DNA from: Thiomargarita sp.
Lineage (GTDB): Bacteria; Pseudomonadota; Gammaproteobacteria; Beggiatoales; Beggiatoaceae
DNA length: 11,210 nt
NCBI GenBank assembly: GCA_023144675.1
Contig: JAGLFE010000503.1
Span: 1-11,210, forward strand
Direction: 5' to 3'
A model generated the notes under the pieces. That model was not told the origin of the DNA and made no database searches. It worked only from the letters and a program-made list of their open reading frames with translations. Positions 1-7,296 of the stretch are shown one piece after another. How positions within the stretch are numbered: position 1 is the stretch's first letter; each line of letters begins with the position of its first letter. Made by a program: the position numbers and the translations under genes.

Positions 1-23
1 TATCTAGGACAGTGAGTAGTTAC
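1..23. mobile_element. Right end of a GTAA-ended MITE cut by the window edge
   Basis: Read on the minus strand, bases 23 to 1 begin GTAACTACTCACTGTCCTAG, which matches the left end of the complete element at 3214 (GTAATTGCTCACTACCCTCG) at 16 of 20 positions. This looks like the terminal repeat of another member of that group whose body lies outside the window. The target duplication cannot be tested because the other end is missing. Confidence 0.5.
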
Positions 24-45
24 TTAGAATTAAATATTTCTTAGG

Positions 46-167
46 TTAGATAATAGCACTTTCCGGTGTAAAAGTATCATCAACTTCTATTCTTTTTCTT
101 GGTTTTGTATAAAAATTATCATAAATATATCCTTTAAACTTAAAAGAAATATCTGAAATAAACTCTA
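46..167 (-). pseudogene. C-terminal remnant of an unidentified gene
   Basis: The minus strand is open from about 195 down to a TAA at 46-48. The part outside the neighbouring MITE encodes a protein-like tail of about 40 residues that includes KGYIYDNFYTKPRKR and ends TFTPESAII. The frame runs upstream into the MITE end at 168-189 and stops inside the element, so the 5' part of the gene is gone. No start codon or ribosome site precedes it. I do not recognise the family. It is either the decayed end of a gene broken at the MITE or chance AT-rich reading frame; the mixed, non-repetitive residues favour the first. Confidence 0.35.
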
Positions 168-257
168 GGTAATCCTGAACAAAGTAGTGGTAAATTTATT
201 AATGTATAAATTTTATTACTATTTTAAATAGTCATCACTACTTTGTTTAGGACTACC
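168..257. mobile_element. 90-bp MITE, GGTAGTCCT group, copy 1
   Basis: The ends form a 22-bp inverted repeat (168-189 and 236-257) with two mismatches; the shared core is AACAAAGTAGTG. Copy 2 at 5183-5272 has the same ends and the same total length of 90 bp. The 46-base centre differs from that of copy 2, but it also holds a small hairpin (AAATTTAT at 192-199 against ATAAATTT at 206-213). No 8-bp target duplication flanks this copy: AAACTCTA is on the left and CCAAATGT on the right. There is no coding capacity, so it would be a non-autonomous element. Confidence 0.75.
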
Positions 258-419
258 CCAAATGTATATTTGTCATTTTTTCTTGCTTTTTTTTACTTTT
301 TGTTTTATTATTTTATATATATTTATAAATAACTATTTGATGACACATCCTAGACAAATTAACCATAACATAATCCTATAAAGCATTAAAAATCATCAAT
401 AAAAAAGGCACAATTAAAA
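258..419. other. AT-rich stretch with no supported gene
   Basis: This stretch is mostly T- and A-runs. The only ATG-initiated frames are very short (for example 13 codons at 340-381) and lack a convincing ribosome site. I see no RNA gene, terminator or trp attenuator in it. Confidence 0.6.
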
Positions 420-536
420 TATTTGCTATTTTTTGAAAAAAGATATACTGATTTTTACTCAAAAACAGCTAAAGTATTATATCAAGCTGAAAAATATTTT
501 CCTTCAGATATTAAGAAAGTAATTATTAAAAAATAA
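420..536 (+). pseudogene. Possible short C-terminal gene remnant before trpF
   Basis: The plus strand is open from 390 to a TAA at 534-536. The segment from 420 encodes 38 residues of protein-like composition, including YTDFYSKTAKVLYQAEKYF. There is no ATG; a TTG at 423 is the only plausible start and has no clear ribosome site. It ends 16 bp before the trpF start. It may be the tail of a gene lost by rearrangement. I do not recognise a family, and chance cannot be excluded. Confidence 0.25.
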
Positions 537-552
537 GTGAATGTTATAACTT

Positions 553-2409
553 ATGCTAACAAAAAATCAAACTGAAATCTTATCACGAACACGGGTTAAA
601 ATCTGTGGGATTACACGCCCTCAAGATGCACAAGTGGCGGCTGAATTAGGTACTGATGCCATTGGTTTAGTATTTTATCAACAAAGTCCACGAGCAGTTT
701 CCATTGAACAAGCCCAAGCAATTATAGACGTATTGCCACCTTTTATCACTGTGGTTGGATTATTTGTCAATGCAAAACCACAATTTATCCAACAAATTTT
801 AGACAAAATTCCATTAGATGCACTACAATTTCACGGTGAAGAATCACCCGCTGAATGTTGCCGTTTTAATAAACCCTATATTAAAGCCCTGCGTATGCAA
901 CCAGGTGTGGATATTCACGCTTTTATAGAAGATTATGCAAGTGCGCAAGCTATATTATTAGATAGCTACATGAAAGGCGTTAAAGGCGGAACTGGAGCTA
1001 CATTTGATTGGCAACAAGTTCCACCACATTTATCAAAACCTATTATTCTAGCTGGCGGTTTAACCCCCGAAAATATCACTGAAGCGGTCAGAATACTACA
1101 CCCTTATGCAGTTGACATAAGTGGTGGAGTAGAATCAGCTAAAGGTGTTAAAGATGCGGCTAAAATAGCTGCTTTTATGAAAAGAGTATCAATTTCTATG
1201 CCCAAAAAAATAAATTATACTAATTTGCCTGATGATAATGGTCATTTTGGTCAATATGGCGGTATTTTTGTTGCAGAAACATTAATTAAACCATTGGAAG
1301 AACTAAAACAAGCTTATGAACATTATTTAAAAGATTCAAGCTTTTTGGCGGAGTTCAATGACGACCTTCACCATTTTGTGGGACGACCTTCGCCATTATA
1401 TCATGCCGTACGTTGGTCAAAACAACTTGGTGGAGCGCAAATTTACCTAAAACGGGAAGATTTAAATCATACTGGGGCGCATAAAATCAATAATGCTATT
1501 GGACAAGCTTTATTGGCGAAACGTATGGGCAAAAATCGGATAATTGCAGAAACGGGGGCTGGACAACATGGCGTGGCAGCAGCGACTGTTGCCGCTCGGT
1601 TTGGAATGGAATGCGTTATTTACATGGGTTCTGAAGATATAGAACGGCAAAAAATTAATGTTTACCGAATGCGCTTATTAGGTGCGGAAGTACGGGCAGT
1701 TGAATCGGGTTCTAAAACTTTAAAAGATGCTCTTAATGAAGCGATGCGAGATTGGGTAACGCATATTGATAATACTTTTTACATCATTGGCACTGTGGCA
1801 GGACCACATCCTTATCCAGCGATGGTAAGAGATTTTCAAACAGTTATTGGGCGTGAAACTCGTCAGCAAATTAAGGTACTTGCTGGATGTTTACCTGATG
1901 CTCTGATTGCTTGCGTAGGTGGTGGTTCTAATGCAATTGGGCTATTTTATCCATTTTTAGATGATAAATCTATAACTATGTATGGAGTGGAAGCCGCTGG
2001 CGAAGGATTAGATACTGGCAAACACGCTGCACCTTTATGCACTAGTCAACCAGGAGTATTGCACGGTAATCGCACCTATTTAATGTCAGACCAAGATGGA
2101 CAAGTTTTACAAACTCATTCGATTTCGGCTGGTTTAGATTATCCAGGAGTTGGTCCAGAACATGCGTGGTTAAAGGATGTTGGACGAGTGCAATATGTGG
2201 CTGCGACTGATGAAGAAGCTCTCAAAGCTTTCCATGATTTAACTAGAACTGAAGGCATTATTCCAGCCCTAGAATCAAGCCATGCTTTAGCTTACTGTAA
2301 AAAAGTTGCACCAATGTTGGATAAAGATAAAATTATTATAGTTAATCTTTCAGGACGAGGCGATAAAGATATTCATACCGTAGCTGCTTACGAGGGAATA
2401 GAAATATGA
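553..2409 (+). CDS. trpF-trpB: TrpF-TrpB fusion: phosphoribosylanthranilate isomerase / tryptophan synthase beta chain
   Basis: One 618-residue frame joins two tryptophan-pathway enzymes. Residues 13 to about 207 are TrpF, which isomerises phosphoribosylanthranilate to CdRP. The catalytic pair is present: Cys18 in VKICGIT and Asp137 in LLDSY, both offset by 11 from Thermotoga TrpF Cys7 and Asp126. Residues 216-618 are TrpB, the PLP subunit that joins indole and serine. Lys311 (in HTGAHKINN), Glu333 (in ETGAGQHG) and the phosphate loop GGGSNAIG at 456-463 match Salmonella Lys87, Glu109 and the glycine loop at a constant offset. A linker of only about eight residues separates the domains, and Met216 (base 1198) marks where a free TrpB would start. 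ATG 553 is the only usable start and adds about 11 residues before the usual TrpF start. The gene is translationally coupled to trpA. Both active sites look intact. Confidence 0.95.
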   Translation: MLTKNQTEILSRTRVKICGITRPQDAQVAAELGTDAIGLVFYQQSPRAVSIEQAQAIIDVLPPFITVVGLFVNAKPQFIQQILDKIPLDALQFHGEESPAECCRFNKPYIKALRMQPGVDIHAFIEDYASAQAILLDSYMKGVKGGTGATFDWQQVPPHLSKPIILAGGLTPENITEAVRILHPYAVDISGGVESAKGVKDAAKIAAFMKRVSISMPKKINYTNLPDDNGHFGQYGGIFVAETLIKPLEELKQAYEHYLKDSSFLAEFNDDLHHFVGRPSPLYHAVRWSKQLGGAQIYLKREDLNHTGAHKINNAIGQALLAKRMGKNRIIAETGAGQHGVAAATVAARFGMECVIYMGSEDIERQKINVYRMRLLGAEVRAVESGSKTLKDALNEAMRDWVTHIDNTFYIIGTVAGPHPYPAMVRDFQTVIGRETRQQIKVLAGCLPDALIACVGGGSNAIGLFYPFLDDKSITMYGVEAAGEGLDTGKHAAPLCTSQPGVLHGNRTYLMSDQDGQVLQTHSISAGLDYPGVGPEHAWLKDVGRVQYVAATDEEALKAFHDLTRTEGIIPALESSHALAYCKKVAPMLDKDKIIIVNLSGRGDKDIHTVAAYEGIEI

Positions 2410-3203
2410 GTTTGTTAAAAACCTGTTTTGACAATTTACAAGCACAAAAGCGAACAGCATTAATCCCATTTATTACTGCTGGCGATCCCAATGAGGAATT
2501 AACTGTTGCATTAATGCACACTTTGGTTAAAACAGGTGCGGATATTATTGAGTTGGGCATTCCTTTTTCAGATCCGATGGCAGATGGTCCAGTGATTCAA
2601 CGTGCTAGTGAACGCGCCCTTAAACAAGGAACTTCTTTAACCAGCGTTTTGAATATGGTTAAAACCTTTCGTAGCCAAAATCATACCACGCCTATTGTTT
2701 TCATGGGTTATCTAAATCCAATAGAAATTATGGGTTATGAAAATTTTGTAAAGGCGGCACAATCTGCGGAAATAGATGGCTTACTGGTTGTTGATTTGCC
2801 ACCCGAAGAAGCAACTGAATTAAATCCTTTATTACGTTCTCACGCTATTGCTCCCATTTTTTTACTGGCTCCAACCACAACGGATGATCGGATAAAACGT
2901 ATTTGTTCGCAAGCCAATGGTTATTTATACTATGTTTCTTTAAAAGGAGTAACTGGAAGTGCTGATTTAGATATTGATTCAGTAAATAATAAAATTAGCC
3001 AAATTAAACAATATACTAATCTGCCAATTGGAGTTGGTTTTGGGATTAAAAATGCAGAAACTGCGGCAAAAGTAGCTAAAATTAGTGATGCGGTAATTGT
3101 GGGTAGTGCTTTAGTGCAGTTAATTGAAACTACACCAGTAGAAAATTTATTACAAGTAGTTGCTAATTTTATGACTGAATTACGTCAGGCAATAGATGCG
3201 TAA
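2406..3203 (+). CDS. trpA: Tryptophan synthase alpha chain
   Basis: TrpA is a cytoplasmic TIM-barrel enzyme that cleaves indole-3-glycerol phosphate and channels indole to TrpB. The 265-residue length is normal for the family. The catalytic residues fall at the canonical numbers: Glu49 in [11 protein letters not shown] and Asp60 in MADGP. The C-terminal phosphate-binding region VGFGI and VGSALV is also present. The ATG overlaps the trpB stop as ATGA at 2406-2409, and a GAGGG ribosome site lies at 2392-2396 inside the end of trpB, so the two are expected to be translated together in equal amounts. In many gammaproteobacteria truA precedes trpF and accD follows trpA; neither is seen here, and trpA instead converges on a leftward lipoprotein gene. 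Confidence 0.96.
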   Translation: MSLLKTCFDNLQAQKRTALIPFITAGDPNEELTVALMHTLVKTGADIIELGIPFSDPMADGPVIQRASERALKQGTSLTSVLNMVKTFRSQNHTTPIVFMGYLNPIEIMGYENFVKAAQSAEIDGLLVVDLPPEEATELNPLLRSHAIAPIFLLAPTTTDDRIKRICSQANGYLYYVSLKGVTGSADLDIDSVNNKISQIKQYTNLPIGVGFGIKNAETAAKVAKISDAVIVGSALVQLIETTPVENLLQVVANFMTELRQAIDA

Positions 3204-3205
3204 TT

Positions 3206-3400
3206 GAAAAAAAGTAATTGCTCACTACCCTCGAATTCTATAATTAGGTAATAAACTACCCCCCTCAATCCCCCCTGCTAGGAGGGAAGTGTTTAATAAA
3301 TGCTCCGGGGAATGAAAATGAAGTCCCTCGCCTTTTGGGAGAAGGAATGTTATCACCCATTATACAGTAGGTTGGGGGGAGTGAGCAATTACGAAAAAAA
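3206..3400. mobile_element. 179-bp MITE (3214-3392) with GTAA ends and 8-bp duplication
   Basis: GTAATTGCTCACT at 3214-3226 is repeated exactly in inverse at 3380-3392. The element is flanked by GAAAAAAA on both sides (3206-3213 and 3393-3400), which reads as an 8-bp target duplication; because it is a homopolymer this alone is modest evidence. The interior is rich in C- and G-runs (about 3258-3290 and 3333-3380) and stands out from the AT-rich host. It contains no ORF. Its ends match the fragment at 1-23. The GTAA termini and 8-bp duplication recall IS66-family elements. Confidence 0.75.
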
Positions 3401-3429
3401 ACAGTTCTCGATAAAATTATGGAGAACTG
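3394..3429 (-). terminator. Intrinsic terminator for the leftward lipoprotein gene
   Basis: Read on the minus strand, CAGTTCTC (3429-3422) and GAGAACTG (3409-3402) form a perfect 8-bp stem around a 12-base loop, followed directly by eight T residues (3401-3394). This is a typical Rho-independent terminator lying 26 bases beyond the lipoprotein stop codon. Read on the plus strand the hairpin has only a weak T-tail, so it is a poor terminator for trpA. The T-tract is also the target-site duplication of the adjacent MITE. Confidence 0.8.
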
Positions 3430-3454
3430 AATTTCTAATAATTTCTAGCATTGC

Positions 3455-4096
3455 TCAATAGCGTTTTTTTCTTGCTGGTTGACTGGTCTGTTTAACATTT
3501 TTGTTATCAATAGAACTGTTGTTATTATTTGTATTAGTTCTTTTGCTTGGTCTATTATTACTTGCTGCTGGTCTGTTTACTGGTTTAGAGGAAGTATTTC
3601 TTTTTTGGTCAATGGAATAATTAGGTGTAGGAGAATAATTTGGTTGAACATTTTGTCTCCTCGCAGGAGTTTGAATTATTGGACGAGTTGATGGTTGTTG
3701 AATAACTGGTCTTGATTCAAAATAACGATTATTCTTCTCTTTTGGAGGTAAATATCTATATTCTGGTTGGCTAGGTCTATAAACTGGATTTTGACGATCA
3801 GGTTTCCGGTCTATTGAAGGATTGGATTGGGGCACATTGCGACGAACACGTGCTTTAGCTTTATTAACTTTAGTAGCTTTTTTCTCCCTAGGTTTTACAG
3901 ACGTGTTTCTGTCATGATGATGTCGATTTTTATTTACAATAACTGGTATATAACGAGTTGTTGGTTGTTGATATCGATAATTTGATTCTGCTCTTCTATC
4001 AGATGGATAATAGGGATGATGTTGAACGCAACCAACGATAAAAATACTTACTAATGCGAGTAATAAAGCTCTTGCAAACTTAATTTTTAATCTCAT
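3455..4096 (-). CDS. Putative lipoprotein, basic and low-complexity, unknown function
   Basis: The 213-residue product starts with a clear lipoprotein signal: a basic n-region, a hydrophobic stretch at 8-21 and the lipobox IVGC with Cys23 as the modified residue. Val at +2 suggests outer-membrane sorting. The rest is predicted disordered, rich in N, Q, R, K, P and S, strongly basic, and ends RKKRY. A short motif SIDxK recurs three times (residues 94-98, 161-165, 195-199). A good AAGGA ribosome site lies at 4105-4109. The gene starts 27 bp after the upstream pdxA-family gene, so the two are probably cotranscribed and end at the terminator at 3394-3429. No family is recognised. A basic tail could bind polyanions such as cell-wall polymers, but that is only inference. 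Confidence 0.8.
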   Translation of the reverse strand: MRLKIKFARALLLALVSIFIVGCVQHHPYYPSDRRAESNYRYQQPTTRYIPVIVNKNRHHHDRNTSVKPREKKATKVNKAKARVRRNVPQSNPSIDRKPDRQNPVYRPSQPEYRYLPPKEKNNRYFESRPVIQQPSTRPIIQTPARRQNVQPNYSPTPNYSIDQKRNTSSKPVNRPAASNNRPSKRTNTNNNNSSIDNKNVKQTSQPARKKRY

Positions 4097-4123
4097 AATA
4101 ATAATCCTTATTTAGTTAATACG

Positions 4124-5128
4124 CTAATTAATATTTGAATAATATTCAATAGCAGTTAAAATAGCTTGTCGCATATTTATTTCACTTGCAAATCTCTTGC
4201 CAGCAATATCGAAAGCTGTGTCATGTTCAACTGATGTGGTTAGAAAAGGTAAACCACTAGTAATAAGAGTAATTTTTTCAGCATCTAAAGTTTTAGCCGC
4301 AATATAACCTTGATCATGATAAAGCGATAAAACACCACTATAATATCCTTGTGAAGCTCTATTGAATACAATATCCGCATTAATTGGACCGACTACATTA
4401 TAACCACGTACTTGTGCTTCTCTTATAGCTGGTTCAATTTGATCAATTTCTTCTTTTCCATAGAAACTGTTTTTACTATTATGTGGATTAAGAGCAGCAA
4501 CTGCCAATGTGCCTTGAGTAATACCTAAGTTTTTTAAAGCTTCAATAGATCGAACAATATGCTCGAAAACCAATTCTTGCGTAACTAATTCACAAGCTTC
4601 ACGTAATGAAGTATAATGCGTAAGGAAAAATATTCTTATTCCTTTTACTTCAATAAAGCTAACTGGTTCTTTTGTAGTTTTGGTTAAATTTGCTAATATT
4701 TTAGTATGATCAATGTAATTAATTTCGGCAGCCCGTAAAGATTCTTTATTAATGGGAGCAGTTACCATACAATTACTTAAATCCGCTAATGTAATTTCCA
4801 CCGCTTTTTCAATATAATCATAAGCAGCTTGTCCACACATTGCTTGAGTTGTACCCATCGCCAATTTTGACAAGTTTATATTATCTATATCAATTAAATC
4901 AATAATATCATTTTGATAAGCTCCTTGCCACGGTTTTTGAATCAAGTTAATTTTAGCAGTTTGTCCACAATATTGTAGTGTATTTTCAATAACTTTTTTA
5001 CTTCCAACAACTAATGGACGACACAATTTATGTAAATTATGCTTTAATAAAGCTTTAACCACTACTTCAGGACCAATACCTGCTGGGTCTCCTATTGTAA
5101 TTGCAATAAAGGGTTTTTTTATTTTCAT
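4124..5128 (-). CDS. pdxA: PdxA-family 4-hydroxythreonine-4-phosphate dehydrogenase
   Basis: This is an NAD-dependent PdxA-family enzyme. In vitamin B6 synthesis PdxA oxidises 4-phosphohydroxy-L-threonine; PdxA2-type paralogues act on four-carbon sugar-acid phosphates. Numbering from the ATG at 5126-5128 (334 residues), the N-terminal signature IGDPAGIGPE is at 12-21 and the metal-binding histidines are His171 (THYTSLREAC), His216 (NPHNS) and His271 (YHDQG), aligning with E. coli His166, His211 and His266. An in-frame TTG at 5129-5131 is a less likely start; no strong ribosome site is visible for either. The usual GHTE motif reads DHTK at 140-143, and the SLREAC and FDIAGK stretches look closer to PdxA2, so the exact substrate is less certain than the family. 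A MITE lies about 55 bp upstream, and the lipoprotein gene follows after 27 bp. Confidence 0.9.
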   Translation of the reverse strand: MKIKKPFIAITIGDPAGIGPEVVVKALLKHNLHKLCRPLVVGSKKVIENTLQYCGQTAKINLIQKPWQGAYQNDIIDLIDIDNINLSKLAMGTTQAMCGQAAYDYIEKAVEITLADLSNCMVTAPINKESLRAAEINYIDHTKILANLTKTTKEPVSFIEVKGIRIFFLTHYTSLREACELVTQELVFEHIVRSIEALKNLGITQGTLAVAALNPHNSKNSFYGKEEIDQIEPAIREAQVRGYNVVGPINADIVFNRASQGYYSGVLSLYHDQGYIAAKTLDAEKITLITSGLPFLTTSVEHDTAFDIAGKRFASEINMRQAILTAIEYYSNIN

Positions 5129-5174
5129 CAATTATTTTATGGACAATTTTTTTAATGCTTAGGAAAGATAATTA

Positions 5175-5280
5175 AATAATCTGGTAGTCCTGAACAAAGT
5201 AGTGATGGTCTCAAAAAACCTGTCAGGTATCAAAGACCTAACAGGTTTAGCACTACCTATTTTAGGACTACCAATAATCT
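5175..5280. mobile_element. 90-bp MITE (5183-5272), GGTAGTCCT group, copy 2, with perfect 8-bp duplication
   Basis: The terminal inverted repeats are 5183-5204 and 5251-5272; the outer nine bases GGTAGTCCT and the inner TAGTG match exactly. AATAATCT is duplicated on both sides (5175-5182 and 5273-5280), which is clear evidence of insertion by transposition. The left terminal repeat is nearly identical to that of copy 1 at 168 and the total length is the same, but the 46-base core is different and carries its own palindrome. It lies in the upstream region of the pdxA-family gene. Confidence 0.85.
5216..5248. repeat. Palindrome inside the MITE core
   Basis: AAACCTGTCAGGT (5216-5228) pairs with ACCTAACAGGTTT (5236-5248) with one mismatch around a seven-base loop. 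Palindromes of the CCTGTCAGG type are, from memory, common interspersed repeats in several bacterial groups. A transcript would form a strong hairpin; without a T-run on either side it is not a standard terminator. Confidence 0.7.
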
Positions 5281-5343
5281 TTTTGGTAATTATTAAATTT
5301 TCATTCCTTAGTAGATTGTGCAGTCTTTTTTAGAAACTAATTG

Positions 5344-5514
5344 TTATTCCAACATCAAACTCACGCTATGCTTAACTTTAATTTCTAACTCATTATATTT
5401 TCTTAGTTAGATAAATTCATTATCCGTATTCACCAAAAATTTAAAACTGAAAACTCCATCATTTAGAAAAAGTTGAGCATCACGTAAACTAATAAAAAAA
5501 TGTAATGATTCAAT
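5344..5514 (-). pseudogene. Possible decayed coding remnant in the bamE-pdxA gap
   Basis: The minus strand is open from 5514 to a TAA at 5407-5409, then continues in the same frame to a second TAA at 5344-5346. The first part includes SLRDAQLFLNDGVFSFKF and the second KVKHSVSLMLE; both look like protein rather than random AT-rich reading. No start codon or ribosome site is present, and one internal stop would have to be a mutation. I recognise no family. Apart from this and the MITE, the 484-base gap 5129-5612 holds nothing I can support. Confidence 0.3.
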
Positions 5515-5612
5515 CTATTTTTTCTCATTATTTAAGTTAATATAAAAGTGAATATATGAAACTAATACTTTAATAAAATTATCTAATTATTTATTGAAAA
5601 GTTTATAGTTGC

Positions 5613-5990
5613 CTATAATATAGGTTCTATATCAAATTTATTAGGTAATGGACTTGGTTTTTTTTGTAGTTTCTCACTAACTTGAACATCTCCTGCTACT
5701 CGGTTTAAACGTTGATTTTTATCAAAAAATAATGAAATAAGACGTTGTTTACGATTTTTTCTGCCCAACTGTTCACTATAAATATAATCCCAACGGTTTT
5801 GATTGAAACTATCAATCAACAAAGGTGTACCCATAATAAATTTTACTGTTTTAGCAGGCATATTTAAAGCTAATTTATTTAGCATTTCTTGTTCAACAAA
5901 ATTTCCTTGCTGAACATCAATTTTATATACAGCACAACCTGTTAATAAAAACAGACTAAAAATAATAATTTTAAGTAATTTATAAACCAT
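5613..5990 (-). CDS. bamE: Outer membrane protein assembly factor BamE (SmpA/OmlA family)
   Basis: BamE is a small outer-membrane lipoprotein of the BAM complex, which inserts beta-barrel proteins. The 125-residue product has a signal peptide with lipobox LTGC and lipidated Cys19. The BamE fold follows at about 20-105: VYKIDVQQGNF is very like E. coli VYRPDINQGNY, and MPAKTVKFIMGTPLLIDSF resembles the family GTP-loop region MTQQQVAYALGTPLMSDPF. The tail after about residue 105 is short and polar. The ATG at 5988-5990 has no strong ribosome site. The gene lies 32 bp downstream of a leftward transglutaminase-like gene and is probably cotranscribed with it. The usual proteobacterial neighbours of bamE (fur, ratA/ratB) are not present. 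Confidence 0.9.
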   Translation of the reverse strand: MVYKLLKIIIFSLFLLTGCAVYKIDVQQGNFVEQEMLNKLALNMPAKTVKFIMGTPLLIDSFNQNRWDYIYSEQLGRKNRKQRLISLFFDKNQRLNRVAGDVQVSEKLQKKPSPLPNKFDIEPIL

Positions 5991-6022
5991 ATTATTAAAT
6001 GCAATTAAAAAATTTAATTTTA

Positions 6023-6763
6023 TTATTTACGATTAACTTTTTGTTCAATGTTTTTTAGTACCTGTTTTAAAGCAGATTGGGTTGAAAAGTTTGTTGGTAA
6101 AGAATTAGAACGATTACGACTAATTCTACGCGCATCTATTTCTAAACCGCTTTGATTCCAAGAATATTCATTATTAAAAGTAAACCAAAGGTCTTTATAA
6201 CAGCTATTATATCCTCCATGTTTAGCTAAAGGTTTATTTTCCGGTGATAATTGTGAATCTTCATAATAACACCAATCGATAACTACCCAAGATTGTTGTT
6301 CCCTATCTTTATCTGCTAAATAAATACAATAAGCATGCCCACCTTGCGGAGCTGTAGGCGATTCTTGGACAAAACCAGCACAAACTTTAACCCGATAAGA
6401 AGGAATACCAGCTTGAATCATTAGACTTGCCATTAAAATTGCACCATCCTCACAATCTCCTATCCCAGACTGCAAGGTTTCAAAAGGAAACTGCCAAAAT
6501 TCAGGACATTCACTTCCTTTATCATCCTCTACATAATCAAGAAAATTAACTACAAATTTTTGAATTGCATGAGTAGTTGCATTAAATGTTCGTGCTTTTA
6601 AGCGATAATCATGAATAATTTCAGTAAGAATAACATCATTTATTGTTATAAAATCTTTTACATCACAAACAATTCTATCCGTTTTACCTCTCAACGCCCG
6701 ACCACTGTAAGTAATTGGAGCTTGTTGCCATTTATTATTCCAATAATTTGCATCTCTAATCAT
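6023..6763 (-). CDS. Transglutaminase-like cysteine-protease-fold protein
   Basis: The 246-residue product has the transglutaminase-like core with the complete triad in order: Cys104 in GIGDCEDGA, His143 in GGHAYCIY and Asp163 in VVIDWCYY. Proteins of this superfamily act as proteases, amidases or acyl-transferases; which reaction applies here cannot be read from sequence. There is no signal peptide or membrane helix, so it should be cytoplasmic. Residues 1-80 are mixed helical and 205-246 are basic and probably unstructured. It has the GDCED motif but lacks the periplasmic signal expected of LapG-type proteases. The start ATG at 6761-6763 has an AAGGA at 6775-6779, spaced 11 bases. It lies between an HigA-like gene (95 bp upstream) and bamE (32 bp downstream). 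Confidence 0.75.
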   Translation of the reverse strand: MIRDANYWNNKWQQAPITYSGRALRGKTDRIVCDVKDFITINDVILTEIIHDYRLKARTFNATTHAIQKFVVNFLDYVEDDKGSECPEFWQFPFETLQSGIGDCEDGAILMASLMIQAGIPSYRVKVCAGFVQESPTAPQGGHAYCIYLADKDREQQSWVVIDWCYYEDSQLSPENKPLAKHGGYNSCYKDLWFTFNNEYSWNQSGLEIDARRISRNRSNSLPTNFSTQSALKQVLKNIEQKVNRK

Positions 6764-6858
6764 ATTATCTGTTTTCCTTAAAATTAAAAACTCTTCAAAA
6801 TAATATTATAATATTATACAACACTATTTTGTTAAGAACCAGCAAAAAAATTTATTTG

Positions 6859-7296
6859 TCAAAAAAATACTGAAGGCGCAATTTTAAACCTTTTAGAAAG
6901 TTTAGCAATATGCTCTTTTGTTAAATTTCTTTGTCCACTTAGAATCATCGAAATCAGAGATTTAGAACCAATTTCAACTTTAAAATCAGATAAAGTTAAA
7001 TTGAATTGATCAATTAAAGTACGCAATACAGCAATACCAGGATCAATTTTAGCTACTTGTTCTTCAAACTTAACAATTTTTTCTTGAGTAGATTCATATT
7101 TCTCAATAGCATGGGCAACAATTTCAATAAACATATTTAAAGGATCGCCTTCAGAATCTGTAGCTTGTTCAAACAAATATTCAAGCAACGCCAAAGAATC
7201 CTGATAATCAGACTTAGTCTTAATATGCAAAATATTCTTTACTTGTGTGGCAAAATCTAAAAAATAATTTGTCATTTTTTGTGGTTCAGATAACAT
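6859..7296 (-). CDS. HigA-family antitoxin / HTH regulator without a partner toxin
   Basis: The 145-residue protein has the layout of HigA-type antitoxins. The N-terminal region (about 28-70) resembles the helical segment typical of the family (KSDYQDSLALLEYL), and the C-terminal Cro/C1-type helix-turn-helix is at about 89-140 (VLRTLIDQFNLTLSDFKVEIG, then SLISMILSGQRNLTKEHIAK). HigA normally binds a RelE-fold toxin HigB and represses the operon. Here no HigB-like ORF precedes or follows it: upstream is a 78-base gap and a divergent membrane-protein gene; downstream is a transglutaminase-like gene. It may be an orphan regulator or a remnant of a TA pair. ATG 7294-7296 was taken as the start; Met8 is an alternative. 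Neither has a clear ribosome site. Confidence 0.8.
   Translation of the reverse strand: MLSEPQKMTNYFLDFATQVKNILHIKTKSDYQDSLALLEYLFEQATDSEGDPLNMFIEIVAHAIEKYESTQEKIVKFEEQVAKIDPGIAVLRTLIDQFNLTLSDFKVEIGSKSLISMILSGQRNLTKEHIAKLSKRFKIAPSVFF

Noticed and set aside
340..381. 13-codon ATG frame upstream of trpF as a possible trp leader peptide
   Set aside because: It has no Trp codons, no following attenuator hairpins and no clear ribosome site.
420..552. trp promoter, operator or attenuator
   Set aside because: TATACT at 444-449 looks like a -10 box but no acceptable -35 box is spaced correctly, and no TrpR-like palindrome or terminator/antiterminator pair is visible.
2342..2560. 72-codon minus-strand frame
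   Set aside because: It lies antisense across the well-supported trpB/trpA junction, has no recognisable family and is explained as a shadow frame.
3479..3691. 70-codon plus-strand frame
   Set aside because: It is antisense to the low-complexity end of the lipoprotein gene; its hydrophobic look comes from reading N/Q-rich codons in reverse.
5612..5624. 13-base palindrome CCTATAATATAGG
   Set aside because: It overlaps the last codons and stop of bamE, is AT-rich and short, and lacks a T-run; chance is a sufficient explanation.
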